A stretch of DNA of 64,000 bases from JAYRZB01 sp041916675 (GTDB taxonomy: Bacteria > Pseudomonadota > Alphaproteobacteria > Rhizobiales > Devosiaceae): assembly GCA_041916675.1 (NCBI GenBank), contig JAYRZB010000006.1, positions 62,001 through 126,000 on the forward strand. Reading direction: 5' to 3'. The notes beneath the pieces are model-generated. The model searched no databases. It had not been told where the DNA came from and saw nothing but the letters and a program-made list of their open reading frames with translations. Position 1 is the first letter of the stretch, and every line of letters starts with the position of its first letter. The translations under genes and the position numbers were made by a program. This document shows positions 7,796 through 17,369 of this stretch, piece after piece.

Positions 7796-8847
7796 CGGCG
7801 ATCCACGGGTTCGGCCACCGGGGCCCAGAGCACATGTTCGATGCGCGGTGCGCCGGTGGCCAGCATCACCAGCCGGTCAAAGCCCAGCGCCACCCCGCTG
7901 GCCGGTGGCATCAGCGCCAGGGCGGACAGCAGGTCCTCGTCGAGCGGATAGGTTTCCCCATAGAGCCGCTGCTTTTCCGCCATTTCGAGGCCGAAGCGGT
8001 AGCGCTGCTCCACCGGGTCGGTCAGTTCGCCAAAGCCATTGGCCAGTTCCACCCCGCAGGCATAAAGCTCGAACCGCTCCGCCACCCGTCGGTCATCCTC
8101 GGTGCGCCGGGCCAGCGCCGCCTCGGCGGCGGGATAGCGGTCGAGCACGGTCACCCGCTCCCGGCCAAGCCGGGGTTCGACATGGGCCGTCAGGATCAGC
8201 GAAAACAGATAGGACCAGGTGGCGTCCTCCGGCACCGCCATGCCCAGCGCCCGCATCTGGCCGGCAAGCGCTTCGGCATCGGTGTTGCCTGCGTCATCCA
8301 TGGTGGCAAAAAGCTCGATCCCGGCATGGCGGCTGAAGGCTTCGGCAACGCTGAGGCGTTCGGGGGCAGCAAAGGGGTCGCAGGTCACGTCCCGCCAGCG
8401 CAGTTGTTCGGCTTGGGCGGTACTGGCGGCCAGCGCCACAAAGCGCAGGCAATCGGCGATCACCGCCTCATAGGGCTCCCCGGCCCGGTACCACTCGAGC
8501 ATGGTGAATTCGGGGTGGTGCAGCGGCCCGCGCTCGCGATTGCGCCAGACATGTCCGAGGCTGGCAATGCGGGTCTCCCCCGCCGCCAGTAGCTTTTTCA
8601 TGGTGAATTCGGGCGAGGTGTGCAGGTAAAGTCGGTCCGCTGTCCCGTCATTGCCGATGGCGCTGGTGGCAAAGGCATGCAGGTGTGTTTCATTGCCTGG
8701 CGAGCGCTGCAGGCCGGGCGGGTCGACCATCAGGAAGCCCTCGGCCATCAGGTCGGCGCGCAGGGCCTGCTCGATGCGGGCCCGCGCCACAAGCAGCGGC
8801 CGCCGGTCGGCATGGCGCTCGGGCATCCACCATGGGGTCTCTGTCAC
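7792..8847 (-). CDS. epmA: EF-P lysine aminoacylase EpmA (GenX/PoxA)
   Basis: This 351-residue paralogue of class II lysyl-tRNA synthetase lacks the anticodon-binding domain. It attaches beta-lysine to EF-P. Class II motifs are visible: motif 2 as RNRERGPLHHPEFTMLEW and motif 3 as GVALGFDRLVMLA. The start shown is a GTG; an in-frame ATG lies at 8826, seven codons downstream, and neither has a strong ribosome site, so the N-terminus is uncertain. It overlaps epmB by 4 bp and is divergent from efp across a 133-bp gap that must hold both promoters. Confidence 0.93.
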   Translation of the reverse strand: MTETPWWMPERHADRRPLLVARARIEQALRADLMAEGFLMVDPPGLQRSPGNETHLHAFATSAIGNDGTADRLYLHTSPEFTMKKLLAAGETRIASLGHVWRNRERGPLHHPEFTMLEWYRAGEPYEAVIADCLRFVALAASTAQAEQLRWRDVTCDPFAAPERLSVAEAFSRHAGIELFATMDDAGNTDAEALAGQMRALGMAVPEDATWSYLFSLILTAHVEPRLGRERVTVLDRYPAAEAALARRTEDDRRVAERFELYACGVELANGFGELTDPVEQRYRFGLEMAEKQRLYGETYPLDEDLLSALALMPPASGVALGFDRLVMLATGAPRIEHVLWAPVAEPVDRR

Positions 8848-8980
8848 GGGTTTGAAACCTTTGTTGCGGCCGGGCTGGAGATTTTGTGCAAACTAGGGTA
8901 GTTGGCGCACCAGAACATGAAAGGGCGCCGGGACGGCACTGCCTCTACGACGCGCCTGACGATCGAACAAGGAAGAAATA

Positions 8981-9550
8981 ATGGTCAAGGTCATCGCCTC
9001 CTCGCTGCGCAAGGGCAATGTCGTCGAACAGGATGGCGCCCTGCATGTCATCCTGACGGCTGAAAACGTGCATCCGGGCAAGGGCAATTCCATCACCAAC
9101 GTCAATATGCGCCGCATCTCGGATGGGGTGAAGGTGGTCGGGCGCTGGCGCACCGTCGAAATGGTCGAAAAGGCCGATGTCGATGAACGCGAATACGACT
9201 ATCTCTATTCCGATGGCGAAGGCCATCACTTCATGGAGCCGGTCAGCTATGAGCAGATCACGGTGTCCGATGATGTGGTCGGCGACCAGAAGGCCTATCT
9301 CACCGATGGCATGAAGGTCTATCTCAAGACCTTTGAGGGCAATGCCATCGCCATCGAACTGCCGCAGCGCGTCACGGTCGAAATCGTCGAGACCGAGCCG
9401 GTGGTCAAGGGCCAGACGGCGTCCTCATCCTACAAGCCCGCAGTGCTTTCAAACGGCCTGCGCGTCATGGTGCCGCCTCATATCGGGGCCGGCACCCGCA
9501 TCGTGATCCTGACCGAAGACAATTCCTACGTCGAACGCGCCAAGGACTGA
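8981..9550 (+). CDS. efp: Elongation factor P
   Basis: This 189-residue translation factor relieves ribosome stalling at polyproline. It has the three beta-barrel domains of EF-P. The modified lysine is at the tip of the first domain: K34 in HPGKGN, the residue that EpmA/EpmB lysylate in E. coli. The C-terminal GAGTRIVILTEDNSYVERA segment is typical. A good ribosome site (AAGGAAG) precedes the ATG. The adjacent epmA/epmB pair supports beta-lysylation rather than rhamnosylation (no EarP seen). A strong terminator follows. Confidence 0.96.
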   Translation: MVKVIASSLRKGNVVEQDGALHVILTAENVHPGKGNSITNVNMRRISDGVKVVGRWRTVEMVEKADVDEREYDYLYSDGEGHHFMEPVSYEQITVSDDVVGDQKAYLTDGMKVYLKTFEGNAIAIELPQRVTVEIVETEPVVKGQTASSSYKPAVLSNGLRVMVPPHIGAGTRIVILTEDNSYVERAKD

Positions 9551-9573
9551 ACCCTGACGTTTCGCTGGATACC

Positions 9574-9600
9574 AAAGGGGCCCCGGGCCCCTTTATTTTT
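9574..9600 (+). terminator. Intrinsic terminator of efp
   Basis: AAAGGGG and CCCCTTT pair around CCCCGGG (the stem can extend inward), followed by ATTTTT. It lies 23 bp past the efp stop and overlaps the last codons of convergent selO, so it probably separates the two transcripts. Confidence 0.85.
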
Positions 9601-11011
9601 GCCCATAGGCCCGGGCCATCGCATCGATCTCGTCCAGCGCCTGCGTAAAGGCGCCCCAGTCGTCGCGCTCTGCGATCGGGGCCCAGATGGCTTCCACCTC
9701 GTCAATCAGCATGGTGCGCGGCACGCTGCGGGCAAAATAGGGGTGGTCCGGTCCTGACACAGGGGTGCGGGCGGCGATGAGCGCATGAAGCGCATCAAAC
9801 GCCTCACCGCTATAGAATGCGGCGGCCGGACCCTGCAGGGCGCGGGTCTGGCTCAGCACCCCGCCGCGCCAGTCAAAGAAAAACTGCTCATATCCCACCT
9901 GCGACTGGCTGAGGAATTCGAACAGCACCGGCATCAGCGCCAGGACGTCCTCCGGCGTCCCTGCGGCCAGTCCAAGCCGTTCGAGCACGGCGGCGGCCAG
10001 TTCGGCCTGAAAGCGGCTCCAGAAGGTATTGAGCGCGGGTTCGAGCTTTTCCACTCCGGCCAGCGGCACCAGGCACTCGGCCAGCCGGGTCAGGTTCCAG
10101 GCCAGCGCATCGGGCTGGCGGCCAAAGGCATAAAGCCCGGTCTGGTCGAAATAGGCCGCCGTAAACCCCGGATCATAGGCGGGCAGGAACCGCCACGGGC
10201 CATAGTCGAAACTCTCGCCGGTGATGTTGATATTGTCGGTGTTGAGCACGCCATGCACAAACCCGGCCGCAATCCAGCGTGCCCCGGTGCGCGCCACCCG
10301 CCCGGTCACCGCGGCAAGAAACGCGGCAGCCCTGTCGGCCAGGTCCGGGCGCTGGGCTTCGGGCAGGTAAGTTGTCACGCAATAATCGAGCAGCTTTTCA
10401 AGGTTGGCCCGGTCCTTGAGAAAGGCCAGACGCTGGAAGGTGCCAATGCGGATATGGCCGTGGCTGAGCCTGGTCAGCACCGCGCTGCGGGTGGGCGAAG
10501 GCTCATCGCCGCGCACCAGCGCTTCGCCGGTCTCGATCACAGAAAAGCTCTTGGAGGTATCCACCCCCAGCGCTTCGAGCATGGCGGTGGCCAGCACCTC
10601 GCGCACCGCGCCTTTCAGGGTCAGCCTGCCATCGGCGGTGCGCGACCACGGCGTGCGGCCCGAACCCTTGGTGGCAAGGTCAAGCAGCCGCCCGGTGCCC
10701 GGGTCGCGCAACTGGGCGAACAGAAACCCGCGCCCGTCGCCGAGGTCTGGATTATAGGTCTGGAACTGGTGGCCGTGATAGCGCAGCGCCAGCGGTTCGG
10801 GCAGGGAGCCGGGCAGGGGCTCGAAACGGCCAAAGTGGCTGATCCATTCGGTCTCGCTCAGCCCACCCAGCCCGACACGTCCAGCCCACTCTTCGTTGCG
10901 ATAGCGCAGGATATGCTGTGGGAAAGCCGCGGGGCGCACGGGGTCAAAGAAATCGCTGCCAAGGCTCAGATGGTCCTGCGCAGGCACGAAAATGGGCTCT
11001 GATCCGCTCAT
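9593..11011 (-). CDS. selO: SelO/YdiU family protein AMPylase
   Basis: This 472-residue pseudokinase-fold enzyme belongs to a family that transfers AMP to Ser/Thr/Tyr of protein substrates, many of them redox proteins. Diagnostic segments are YHGHQFQTYNPDLGDGRG (family GGHQFG...LGDGRA), GSGRTPWSRTADGR, RLSHGHIRIGTFQ and the metal-binding GVLNTDNINITGESFDYGPW followed by YAFGRQP. Several family-invariant positions differ (for example Q for G after GHQF), so it is a divergent alphaproteobacterial subtype. No C-terminal Sec or Cys tail is present. It lies 6 bp downstream of the RNA methyltransferase gene, probably co-transcribed with it. Confidence 0.9.
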   Translation of the reverse strand: MSGSEPIFVPAQDHLSLGSDFFDPVRPAAFPQHILRYRNEEWAGRVGLGGLSETEWISHFGRFEPLPGSLPEPLALRYHGHQFQTYNPDLGDGRGFLFAQLRDPGTGRLLDLATKGSGRTPWSRTADGRLTLKGAVREVLATAMLEALGVDTSKSFSVIETGEALVRGDEPSPTRSAVLTRLSHGHIRIGTFQRLAFLKDRANLEKLLDYCVTTYLPEAQRPDLADRAAAFLAAVTGRVARTGARWIAAGFVHGVLNTDNINITGESFDYGPWRFLPAYDPGFTAAYFDQTGLYAFGRQPDALAWNLTRLAECLVPLAGVEKLEPALNTFWSRFQAELAAAVLERLGLAAGTPEDVLALMPVLFEFLSQSQVGYEQFFFDWRGGVLSQTRALQGPAAAFYSGEAFDALHALIAARTPVSGPDHPYFARSVPRTMLIDEVEAIWAPIAERDDWGAFTQALDEIDAMARAYGQK

Positions 11012-11017
11012 GACCTC

Positions 11018-12217
11018 TCAGCGCGTCAAAACGGCAAAGACTTCGACATGGGTTGAATAGGCGAACTGGTCGATTGGGGTCACCGTCGCGAGCCGGAACC
11101 CGGCATCGACCAGAATCTTTGCGTCGCGGGCAAAGGTCTTGGGGTCGCAGGAAATGCTGATCACGGTTTTCACCGTGCTCGCCGCCAGTTCACGCATCTG
11201 CGCCTCGGCCCCGGCACGCGGCGGATCGATGACCACGGCATCGAAGGGATTGAGTTCAACCGGGGCCAGCGGATCGCGGAACAGGTCGCGTCCAACCACC
11301 GTTGCCGCTTTCAGCCCCTGCGTCATGCGGAAGGCTTTTTGCATGGCGGCGATGGCGGGCCTGTCGCTGTCGGCGGCGTAGACGCGGTGGCTCTCGGCCA
11401 TGCGCAGAGTGAACGGCCCGATGCCGCAGAAGAGGTCTGCCACGTGCTTTTTCCCCGCCAGCGCGGCAACCACCAGGTCGGCCAGCACGGTCTCGGCCCG
11501 GTCGGTGGCCTGCAGGAAACTGCCCACCGGCAGTTCGATCCGCGCCCTGCCGATCGGCACGATGGGCTGCAGCGCCTGGAAGATCATTTCCCCGTTCAGC
11601 GACAGCCGGGCCAGCTTGAACTGCTGCCCAAGGCCCGAGAGCTTTTCGCGCCTGGCGGTCTTTTCGGCGCGGATGCCGATATCAAGCCCGCTGCTGGTGG
11701 CGGTCAGGGACACATCGCAATCCCCGATCAGCGCCCAGGCGGCGCGGGCAATATCGGGCGCCTTGTTCAGCGCCGGCACCAGGATCGGGCAGCGGTCGAT
11801 ATCGACCACGGTGTGCGACTTCACCCCCATATAACCCGCCCCCGCCTTGCGGGCGTGCAGGGTGGCGCGCCGCCGCCCGGTACCCCGCGCATCGATGAGG
11901 GCATCGACGCCTACATCGAGCCCGGCATGGCTGAGCGCGGTCACCACCAGGCCGCGCTTGAATTCGGCATAGGCTTGCGGGCTGAGGTGCTGCAACTGGC
12001 AGCCGCCGCAGGCGCCATAATGGGGGCAAGAGGGTTCGGCGCGCTCAGGGCTGGGCGTTTGCAGCCCCAGAAGCGTACCGCGTTCGCCCTCAATGCTCAC
12101 GGTCACCGTCTCGCCTGGGAGGGTGCGCGGCACATAGACCTTCCTGCCCGCAAATTCAGCCACGCCCTCGCCGCGCTGGCCGAGAGTGAGGATCGTCAGG
12201 TCATGGGCATCGGTCAT
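11018..12217 (-). CDS. TrmA/RlmD-family RNA (uracil-5-)-methyltransferase
   Basis: This is a 399-residue SAM-dependent enzyme making 5-methyluridine in RNA. An N-terminal TRAM-like barrel (about 8-55) is followed by the Fe-S cluster cysteines C64, C70, C73 (CPHYGACGGC) and a fourth near residue 145 (DRCPIL). The SAM site reads DLFCGIGPFTLRM, then DPPRAG and the catalytic Cys in SISCDPKTF. The Fe-S cluster favours the RlmD/RlmC (23S rRNA) side over TrmA, but the target base cannot be assigned. The start codon overlaps by 4 bp the stop of the upstream dehydrogenase gene. Confidence 0.9.
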   Translation of the reverse strand: MTDAHDLTILTLGQRGEGVAEFAGRKVYVPRTLPGETVTVSIEGERGTLLGLQTPSPERAEPSCPHYGACGGCQLQHLSPQAYAEFKRGLVVTALSHAGLDVGVDALIDARGTGRRRATLHARKAGAGYMGVKSHTVVDIDRCPILVPALNKAPDIARAAWALIGDCDVSLTATSSGLDIGIRAEKTARREKLSGLGQQFKLARLSLNGEMIFQALQPIVPIGRARIELPVGSFLQATDRAETVLADLVVAALAGKKHVADLFCGIGPFTLRMAESHRVYAADSDRPAIAAMQKAFRMTQGLKAATVVGRDLFRDPLAPVELNPFDAVVIDPPRAGAEAQMRELAASTVKTVISISCDPKTFARDAKILVDAGFRLATVTPIDQFAYSTHVEVFAVLTR

Positions 12218-15075
12218 GTCTGGGGGCGGCTCGCATATTCAAGCAGGCTGACCAGTGCGACGAAGCCAATCCCCGTCCGTTCCGATAGCCCGGATGCGCA
12301 GGTCGATACCGTCGATACCCCGACTTTGCAATCGGGGGGAATGTCCCCGGCCACAAAGCGGGTCGCATGGGCGTTCAGTTCAGGGGTGAACAGGCCCTTG
12401 TCCCCGGCATAGCCGCAGCAGGTCACCGAACTGAGCACCGCGGTCCTTTCGGCGCAGGCGGCCGCGAGTTTTTCGATGGCGCCCTGTTCCTTGAGCCGCT
12501 GCGCCGAACAGTTGTGGTGGATGGCCACCACCGGCAGGCGGTTGGTGATCTCAAGGTGCGGCAGGACTTCGGCGATGAGAAACTCAGCGCTGTCGGCAAC
12601 CCGTGCCCCCTCGGGATTGGCCCGCAGATGCTTGGCGCAGGTCGAGGCATCGGTCAGCATCGGCAGCCCGCTGCCCGCGGCATCGAGCTTTTGGCGCAGC
12701 TTTGCCTCGACCCTTTGCGCCTCTTCGGGAAAACCCTTGCTGGCAAACGGCTGGCCGCAGCACTGGCCGGTCAGGCCCTCGGGCACCACCGGCTCAAACC
12801 CGGCGCGGGTCAGCACCGCAATCATGGCCTCGGTTGCCGCCAGCATGCCGAGCCCGGCCGCCGGGGCACCGAACATGCGGGTCGGGCAGGCCGGGAAGTA
12901 CAGCACCTTTCCGCGCGGAGCGCTGGTCACGGCTGGGGCTGAAGGGGCACCTGGGCCCGGTCGCAGGGCCCTTGACACCCGTGGCACCCGATCCCCGCTC
13001 GCCTTGCGCAGGCCGCCCGCGATGGCATCGGTTGCCCGGTCTCCAAACAGGCGGCGCGTCAACTGGTTGGCGCCGATGCCCAGCCGCATGCCGGTTTCAA
13101 TCATCGGCAGGGCCTGCGCCACACGGTGAGCAAGGCTTTTCGCCGTGCCGGTGCGGCGGTCCGCCCGCTGGCCGAGCACCATGGTGCCGGTTTCGATCCC
13201 GACCGGGCAGCGCAGGGAACAAAGATTACACGCCGCGCAGGTGTCGAGCCCGGCATAGGCAAAGCCATCGGTCAGGGCCGCCAGCCGTTCGGGGTCTTCG
13301 CCGGTTCTGATCAGCCGGGCGCGTTCGCGGGTCACGGCAATGCGCTGGCGTGGGGTCAGTGTCAGGCCCGCCGAGGGGCAGGCCGGTTCGCAGAAGCCGC
13401 ATTCAATGCAGAGGTCCACCACCGGATCGGCCAGCGTCATGGTCTTGAGGTCTTGCAGGTGCACCTTGGGGTCGGCATTGAGCAAGACCCCGGGATTGAG
13501 CAGGTTCTCGGGGTCGAACAGGGCCTTGATGCGACCCATCAGTTCATAGGCCCTTGCCCCCCATTCGGCCTCGACAAAGGCGGCCACGGCGCGCCCGGTG
13601 CCATGTTCGGCCTTGAGCGAGCCCTGATAGGTCACCGAGACCAGTTGCGAGAGGTCCTGGGAAAAAGAATCAAAACGTTCGGTGGCGCCGGGCCGCGAGA
13701 AATCCTTGCTCATCTGGAAGTGCAGGTTTCCCGCCAGGGCATGGCCAAAGATGGTGGCATCCTCATAGCCGTGATCATCGAGCAGGGCCCTGAGGTCGCC
13801 GACAAAATCGGCGAGGCGATGGATCGGGACGGCGACGTCCTCGATCATCATCGAGGTGCCCTTGGGCCGCGCGGCCCCGCTTGAGGTGATCAGGCCCTTG
13901 CGCACGTCCCAGAGCGCCTGCTGCTGGGCCTCGTCGGTGAAAAACAGCGGTTCGCAGAGCGCGCCTTCGGCCAGCAGCGCGGTGCTGGCGCGGGCAATGG
14001 CGGCGTCGAGGTCATCCGCACCTGGCACCGAAACTTCGATCAGCACCGCCGGCGAGGTTTCGGTCAGCATCGGCATCAGCGCCTGCATGGCCGGTTTGTC
14101 GGCCACCGTGGCCAGCGCCCGCCGTTCGATGAACTCGGCCGCGGAAACGCCGGCTTTTTCCGCCCGCTCGATCCCGCGGGCGCAGCTATAGGCATCGGGA
14201 AAGGGCACCAGCGCGGTGGCCTTGTGCGGATGGTCGGGCACGGTGCGGTAGGTCACCTCGGACACAAAGCCGAGCGTGCCTTCCGAGCCCACCATCAGGT
14301 GGGTCAGGATGTCGATGGGATCGTCAAAATCGACCAGGGCATTGAGCGAATAGCCGATGGTGTTCTTGATGGCATATTTGCGTTCGATCAGCGCCACCAG
14401 TCCGGCATCGGCCAACACCTCGGCCCGCAACGCGGCCAGTCCTGCCAGGAGCGCCGGGCGTTTGTCGGCAAAGGCCGCGCGCGAGGCGGCGTCGCCGGAA
14501 TCGAGCCGACTGCCATCGGCCAGCATCAGCTTGAGGCGGGTCATGGTATGATAGGTGTTCTGCACCACCCCGCAGCACATGCCCGAGGAATTGTTGGCCA
14601 CCACCCCGCCGATCTTGCAGGTGGCCTGGCTGGCCGGATCGGGCCCGATCTTGCGGTTGAAGGGTTTGAGCGCCCGGTTGGCATTGGCCACGATAATCGA
14701 GGGCCCCAGCGTCACCCGTTCGCCGCCTTCGAGCACTTCGATCTTGCGCCAGCCATCGCCGAGCACGGCCAGAATGCCGTCGGTCACCGCCTGCCCGGAG
14801 AGCGAGGTCCCGGCGGCGCGGAAGGTCACCGGCAGGTTTTCTGCCCGCCCGGCGTCCAGGACCGCCGCCACTTCGGCTTCGGTGTTCACAATCACCACCA
14901 GCGCCGGGATCATGCGGAAAAAGCTGGCATCGCCGGAATAGGCAAAGGTCATCAGCGGGTCGGTCATCAGCCGTTCGGCCGAAATCAGAGGGCGCAAACG
15001 CGCCACCGCACCGGCGGCCGCGCTCTTGCGGTCGCCCCTGATCGCCAGGGCTTGGTTCACGATCGGCAACTCCAT
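12214..15075 (-). CDS. FAD-linked oxidase with Fe-S/CCG domains (D-lactate dehydrogenase type)
   Basis: This is a 953-residue two-part enzyme. Residues about 50-530 form the FAD-binding type 4/FAD-oxidase module, with TFRAAGTSLSGQA, GGVVANNSSGM and MVGSEGTLGFVSEVTYR. The rest holds two 4Fe-4S motifs, CIECGFCEPACP and CAACNLCSLRCP, and CCG heterodisulfide-reductase-like cysteine motifs (GQCCGQPF, TCCGYAGDKG). This architecture is that of quinone-linked D-lactate dehydrogenase of the Dld-II type; some relatives oxidise D-2-hydroxyglutarate or glycolate. It would act at the inner face of the membrane, feeding electrons to quinone. It is first in an apparent three-gene operon with the RNA methyltransferase and selO. 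The ATG at 15075 is in good register. Confidence 0.85.
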   Translation of the reverse strand: MELPIVNQALAIRGDRKSAAAGAVARLRPLISAERLMTDPLMTFAYSGDASFFRMIPALVVIVNTEAEVAAVLDAGRAENLPVTFRAAGTSLSGQAVTDGILAVLGDGWRKIEVLEGGERVTLGPSIIVANANRALKPFNRKIGPDPASQATCKIGGVVANNSSGMCCGVVQNTYHTMTRLKLMLADGSRLDSGDAASRAAFADKRPALLAGLAALRAEVLADAGLVALIERKYAIKNTIGYSLNALVDFDDPIDILTHLMVGSEGTLGFVSEVTYRTVPDHPHKATALVPFPDAYSCARGIERAEKAGVSAAEFIERRALATVADKPAMQALMPMLTETSPAVLIEVSVPGADDLDAAIARASTALLAEGALCEPLFFTDEAQQQALWDVRKGLITSSGAARPKGTSMMIEDVAVPIHRLADFVGDLRALLDDHGYEDATIFGHALAGNLHFQMSKDFSRPGATERFDSFSQDLSQLVSVTYQGSLKAEHGTGRAVAAFVEAEWGARAYELMGRIKALFDPENLLNPGVLLNADPKVHLQDLKTMTLADPVVDLCIECGFCEPACPSAGLTLTPRQRIAVTRERARLIRTGEDPERLAALTDGFAYAGLDTCAACNLCSLRCPVGIETGTMVLGQRADRRTGTAKSLAHRVAQALPMIETGMRLGIGANQLTRRLFGDRATDAIAGGLRKASGDRVPRVSRALRPGPGAPSAPAVTSAPRGKVLYFPACPTRMFGAPAAGLGMLAATEAMIAVLTRAGFEPVVPEGLTGQCCGQPFASKGFPEEAQRVEAKLRQKLDAAGSGLPMLTDASTCAKHLRANPEGARVADSAEFLIAEVLPHLEITNRLPVVAIHHNCSAQRLKEQGAIEKLAAACAERTAVLSSVTCCGYAGDKGLFTPELNAHATRFVAGDIPPDCKVGVSTVSTCASGLSERTGIGFVALVSLLEYASRPQT

Positions 15076-15131
15076 CCAGCTCAGTGTGAACTGACTAGCA
15101 TGTTTGTTGCCGGTTTGGCATCACGAAGGGC

Positions 15132-17267
15132 TCAGGCGTCCTGTCGCACTTTCGGATGAGGGCCGGACCCGAATGGGTTCTCGAGCAGGGCGCCAATTGC
15201 TTCGGGATGGATGGGGCGGGAGAAATAGAACCCCTGCACCTCATCGCACCCTTGCGTCCGCACCGCATCGAGCTGGGCCTTTGTTTCGATGCCCTCGGCG
15301 GTTGTTGACATGCCAAGGCTATGGCCAAGCCCCACAATGGCTTTGATGATGGCCATGTCATCGTCGCGCCCGGTCAGGCCGCGCATGAACGAGCGATCGA
15401 TCTTGATCTTGTCGAAGGGGAAACTGCGCAGATAGCTCAGCGAGGAATAGCCGGTGCCGAAATCATCCATGGCAATGCGGATGCCGGACGAGCGCAGCCC
15501 ATGCAGGGTTGCCAGCACTGGCTCGCTGTCGGCCAGCAACAGGGATTCGGTGATTTCGAGCTCGAGCCGGTGCGGGGCAAGGCCCGTCTGGTCGAGTACC
15601 GATTGCACGAGATCGGCAAGGCTTCGGTTCTTGAACTGGATCGGGGAGAGGTTGACCGCAACCCTGATGTCGCCCGGCCAGGAGGTGCCGGCGGCGCAGG
15701 CCTGCCCGAGCACCCATTCCCCGATCGGCACGATGAGGCCGGTTTCCTCGGCCACCGGAATGAACTCGGCCGGGGAGACCGCGCCCAGCACCGGATGGTC
15801 CCAGCGCAGCAGTGCTTCAAAGCAGCTCACCGCATTGTCCTTGAGCCTGATCAGCGGCTGGTAGACCAGGTGCAGTTCCTGGCGCTGCAGGGCGGTCTGC
15901 AGGCCCGCCTCGATCACGCGCCGCCTTTGCAGGGAAGCGTCCATGCCCGGCTCGAAGAAGTGATAGACCGAGCGACCCTCGCGCTTGGCCTTGTGCAGGG
16001 CCAGGTCGGCGTTCTTCATGAGTGCATCGGTCGAAGTGCCGTCGCCGGGGGCCATGGCGATGCCGACACTGGTGCCCACCTGCACTGTCCTGCCCTCGAT
16101 CTCGAACGGCGCGGAAAAAGCCGAGATCAACTGCTCGGCAATGCCGGCGGCCTCCACCGGGCCCTCGATGGGGCGCAGCAACAGGGCAAATTCATCACCG
16201 GCCAGCCGGGCGAGGATATCGCCGGTGCGGGTGGCGGCCAAAAGGCGCGCCGCCGCCTGGCGCAGCACGGCATCGCCCACCGCATGGCCCATGGTGTCGT
16301 TGATGGCCTTGAAGTGATCCAGGTTGATCGCGAGCACCGCAAAGCTTTCCCCGCGCAGCAGGCCGGTCTCGGCGTGTTCCATTTCTTCGAGGAAATGCAT
16401 GCGGTTGGGCAGGTCGGTCAGCGTATCGTATCGGACGAGGTGATTGACCTGTTCCTCGATCTGGCGCTGTTCAGTGATGTCTTCATGGGTCGATACCCAG
16501 CCCCCATCGGCCATGGGGTGATGCTGCATCACGATGATGCGGCCATTGATGGTGTGGACGGTCTTGCCGTATTCCTGCCTTGCGATCACGTGGCGCCGCC
16601 AGCTCAAATAACCTTCCCGATCACCGCCCGAGCTCATGCCCTTGTCGAAGAGGTAAGCCAGAATGTCCTCAAGCTGGGTGCCGGGTTGCAAGAGGCTTTC
16701 GGGCAGGTCATAGATCCGGGCATAGGGCGCGTTGCAGATCACCAGCCGGCCGCTGGCATCGTACATGCAAAGGCCCTGCGAGATATTGTTGACCGCCGCG
16801 TCGAGCCGCAGGTTCTGCTGCTCCAGCTGGCGCTTGCGTTCCTCGATCACTTCGGACGAGGCGATTTCCTCGGTCACATCTTCATGGGTGACCACCCAGC
16901 CCAGCCCGGGTGAAAACACGTGGGCGCGTTCGACGATGCGGCCGCCCGAGAGCTGTTCGCGCGATTTTACCCGCGCCCCGCTGCGGTTGTGCAGCAGTTC
17001 GCGCGTGTAGCTGGCATAGAACTGTTCGGGGGGCGTGCCGGGGTGGTTGCCATATTCGGCGCTGAGAGTGCAGACTTCCATCAGGCTCATGCCGCGCCGC
17101 ATGCGCTCAAGCGGAAACCCGTAAATGTCGCGGTAGTTCTTGTTCCACATCACCAGACGGAAGTCGGGCGACCAGACGCAATAGCCAAAGGGAATGGCCT
17201 CAAGGGCAGCATCCAGCATCAGCTCTTGGGCTGATGGTTCGGCCTCCTGGGCTGCTTCTGCGTGCAC
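15132..17267 (-). CDS. PAS-PAS-GGDEF-EAL cyclic-di-GMP protein
   Basis: This 711-residue signalling protein has two PAS domains (about 20-135 and 155-268), a diguanylate cyclase domain (about 280-440) and a phosphodiesterase domain (about 455-700). The cyclase signature is AGDEF at 356-360 instead of GGDEF, and the inhibitory RxxD site is kept (R347-x2-D350). The EAL domain looks fully active: EALLRW 484-489, NLSPIQF, ITES, DDFGTGYSS, KIDRSF and AEGIET. No membrane segment is seen, so it is probably cytosolic. The net activity is likely c-di-GMP hydrolysis tuned by PAS ligands (inference). The GTG start at 17267 is uncertain; an in-frame ATG is at 17219. Confidence 0.9.
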   Translation of the reverse strand: MHAEAAQEAEPSAQELMLDAALEAIPFGYCVWSPDFRLVMWNKNYRDIYGFPLERMRRGMSLMEVCTLSAEYGNHPGTPPEQFYASYTRELLHNRSGARVKSREQLSGGRIVERAHVFSPGLGWVVTHEDVTEEIASSEVIEERKRQLEQQNLRLDAAVNNISQGLCMYDASGRLVICNAPYARIYDLPESLLQPGTQLEDILAYLFDKGMSSGGDREGYLSWRRHVIARQEYGKTVHTINGRIIVMQHHPMADGGWVSTHEDITEQRQIEEQVNHLVRYDTLTDLPNRMHFLEEMEHAETGLLRGESFAVLAINLDHFKAINDTMGHAVGDAVLRQAAARLLAATRTGDILARLAGDEFALLLRPIEGPVEAAGIAEQLISAFSAPFEIEGRTVQVGTSVGIAMAPGDGTSTDALMKNADLALHKAKREGRSVYHFFEPGMDASLQRRRVIEAGLQTALQRQELHLVYQPLIRLKDNAVSCFEALLRWDHPVLGAVSPAEFIPVAEETGLIVPIGEWVLGQACAAGTSWPGDIRVAVNLSPIQFKNRSLADLVQSVLDQTGLAPHRLELEITESLLLADSEPVLATLHGLRSSGIRIAMDDFGTGYSSLSYLRSFPFDKIKIDRSFMRGLTGRDDDMAIIKAIVGLGHSLGMSTTAEGIETKAQLDAVRTQGCDEVQGFYFSRPIHPEAIGALLENPFGSGPHPKVRQDA

Positions 17268-17337
17268 GGCAAGGCCCCGATATCGAATTCGTCGAAAGCG
17301 AGACTAATCCGGGGGCATTAAGGACACCCTAAGGCCA

Positions 17338-17361
17338 AACCGGCGGCCGCAGCCGCCGGTT
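17338..17361 (-). terminator. Terminator after argG
   Basis: A perfect ten-pair stem, AACCGGCGGC with GCCGCCGGTT and a 4-nt loop, lies 9 bp beyond the argG stop. On the minus strand it is followed by TTTGG, a short T-run. Confidence 0.6.
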
Positions 17362-17369
17362 CGGTCGGT

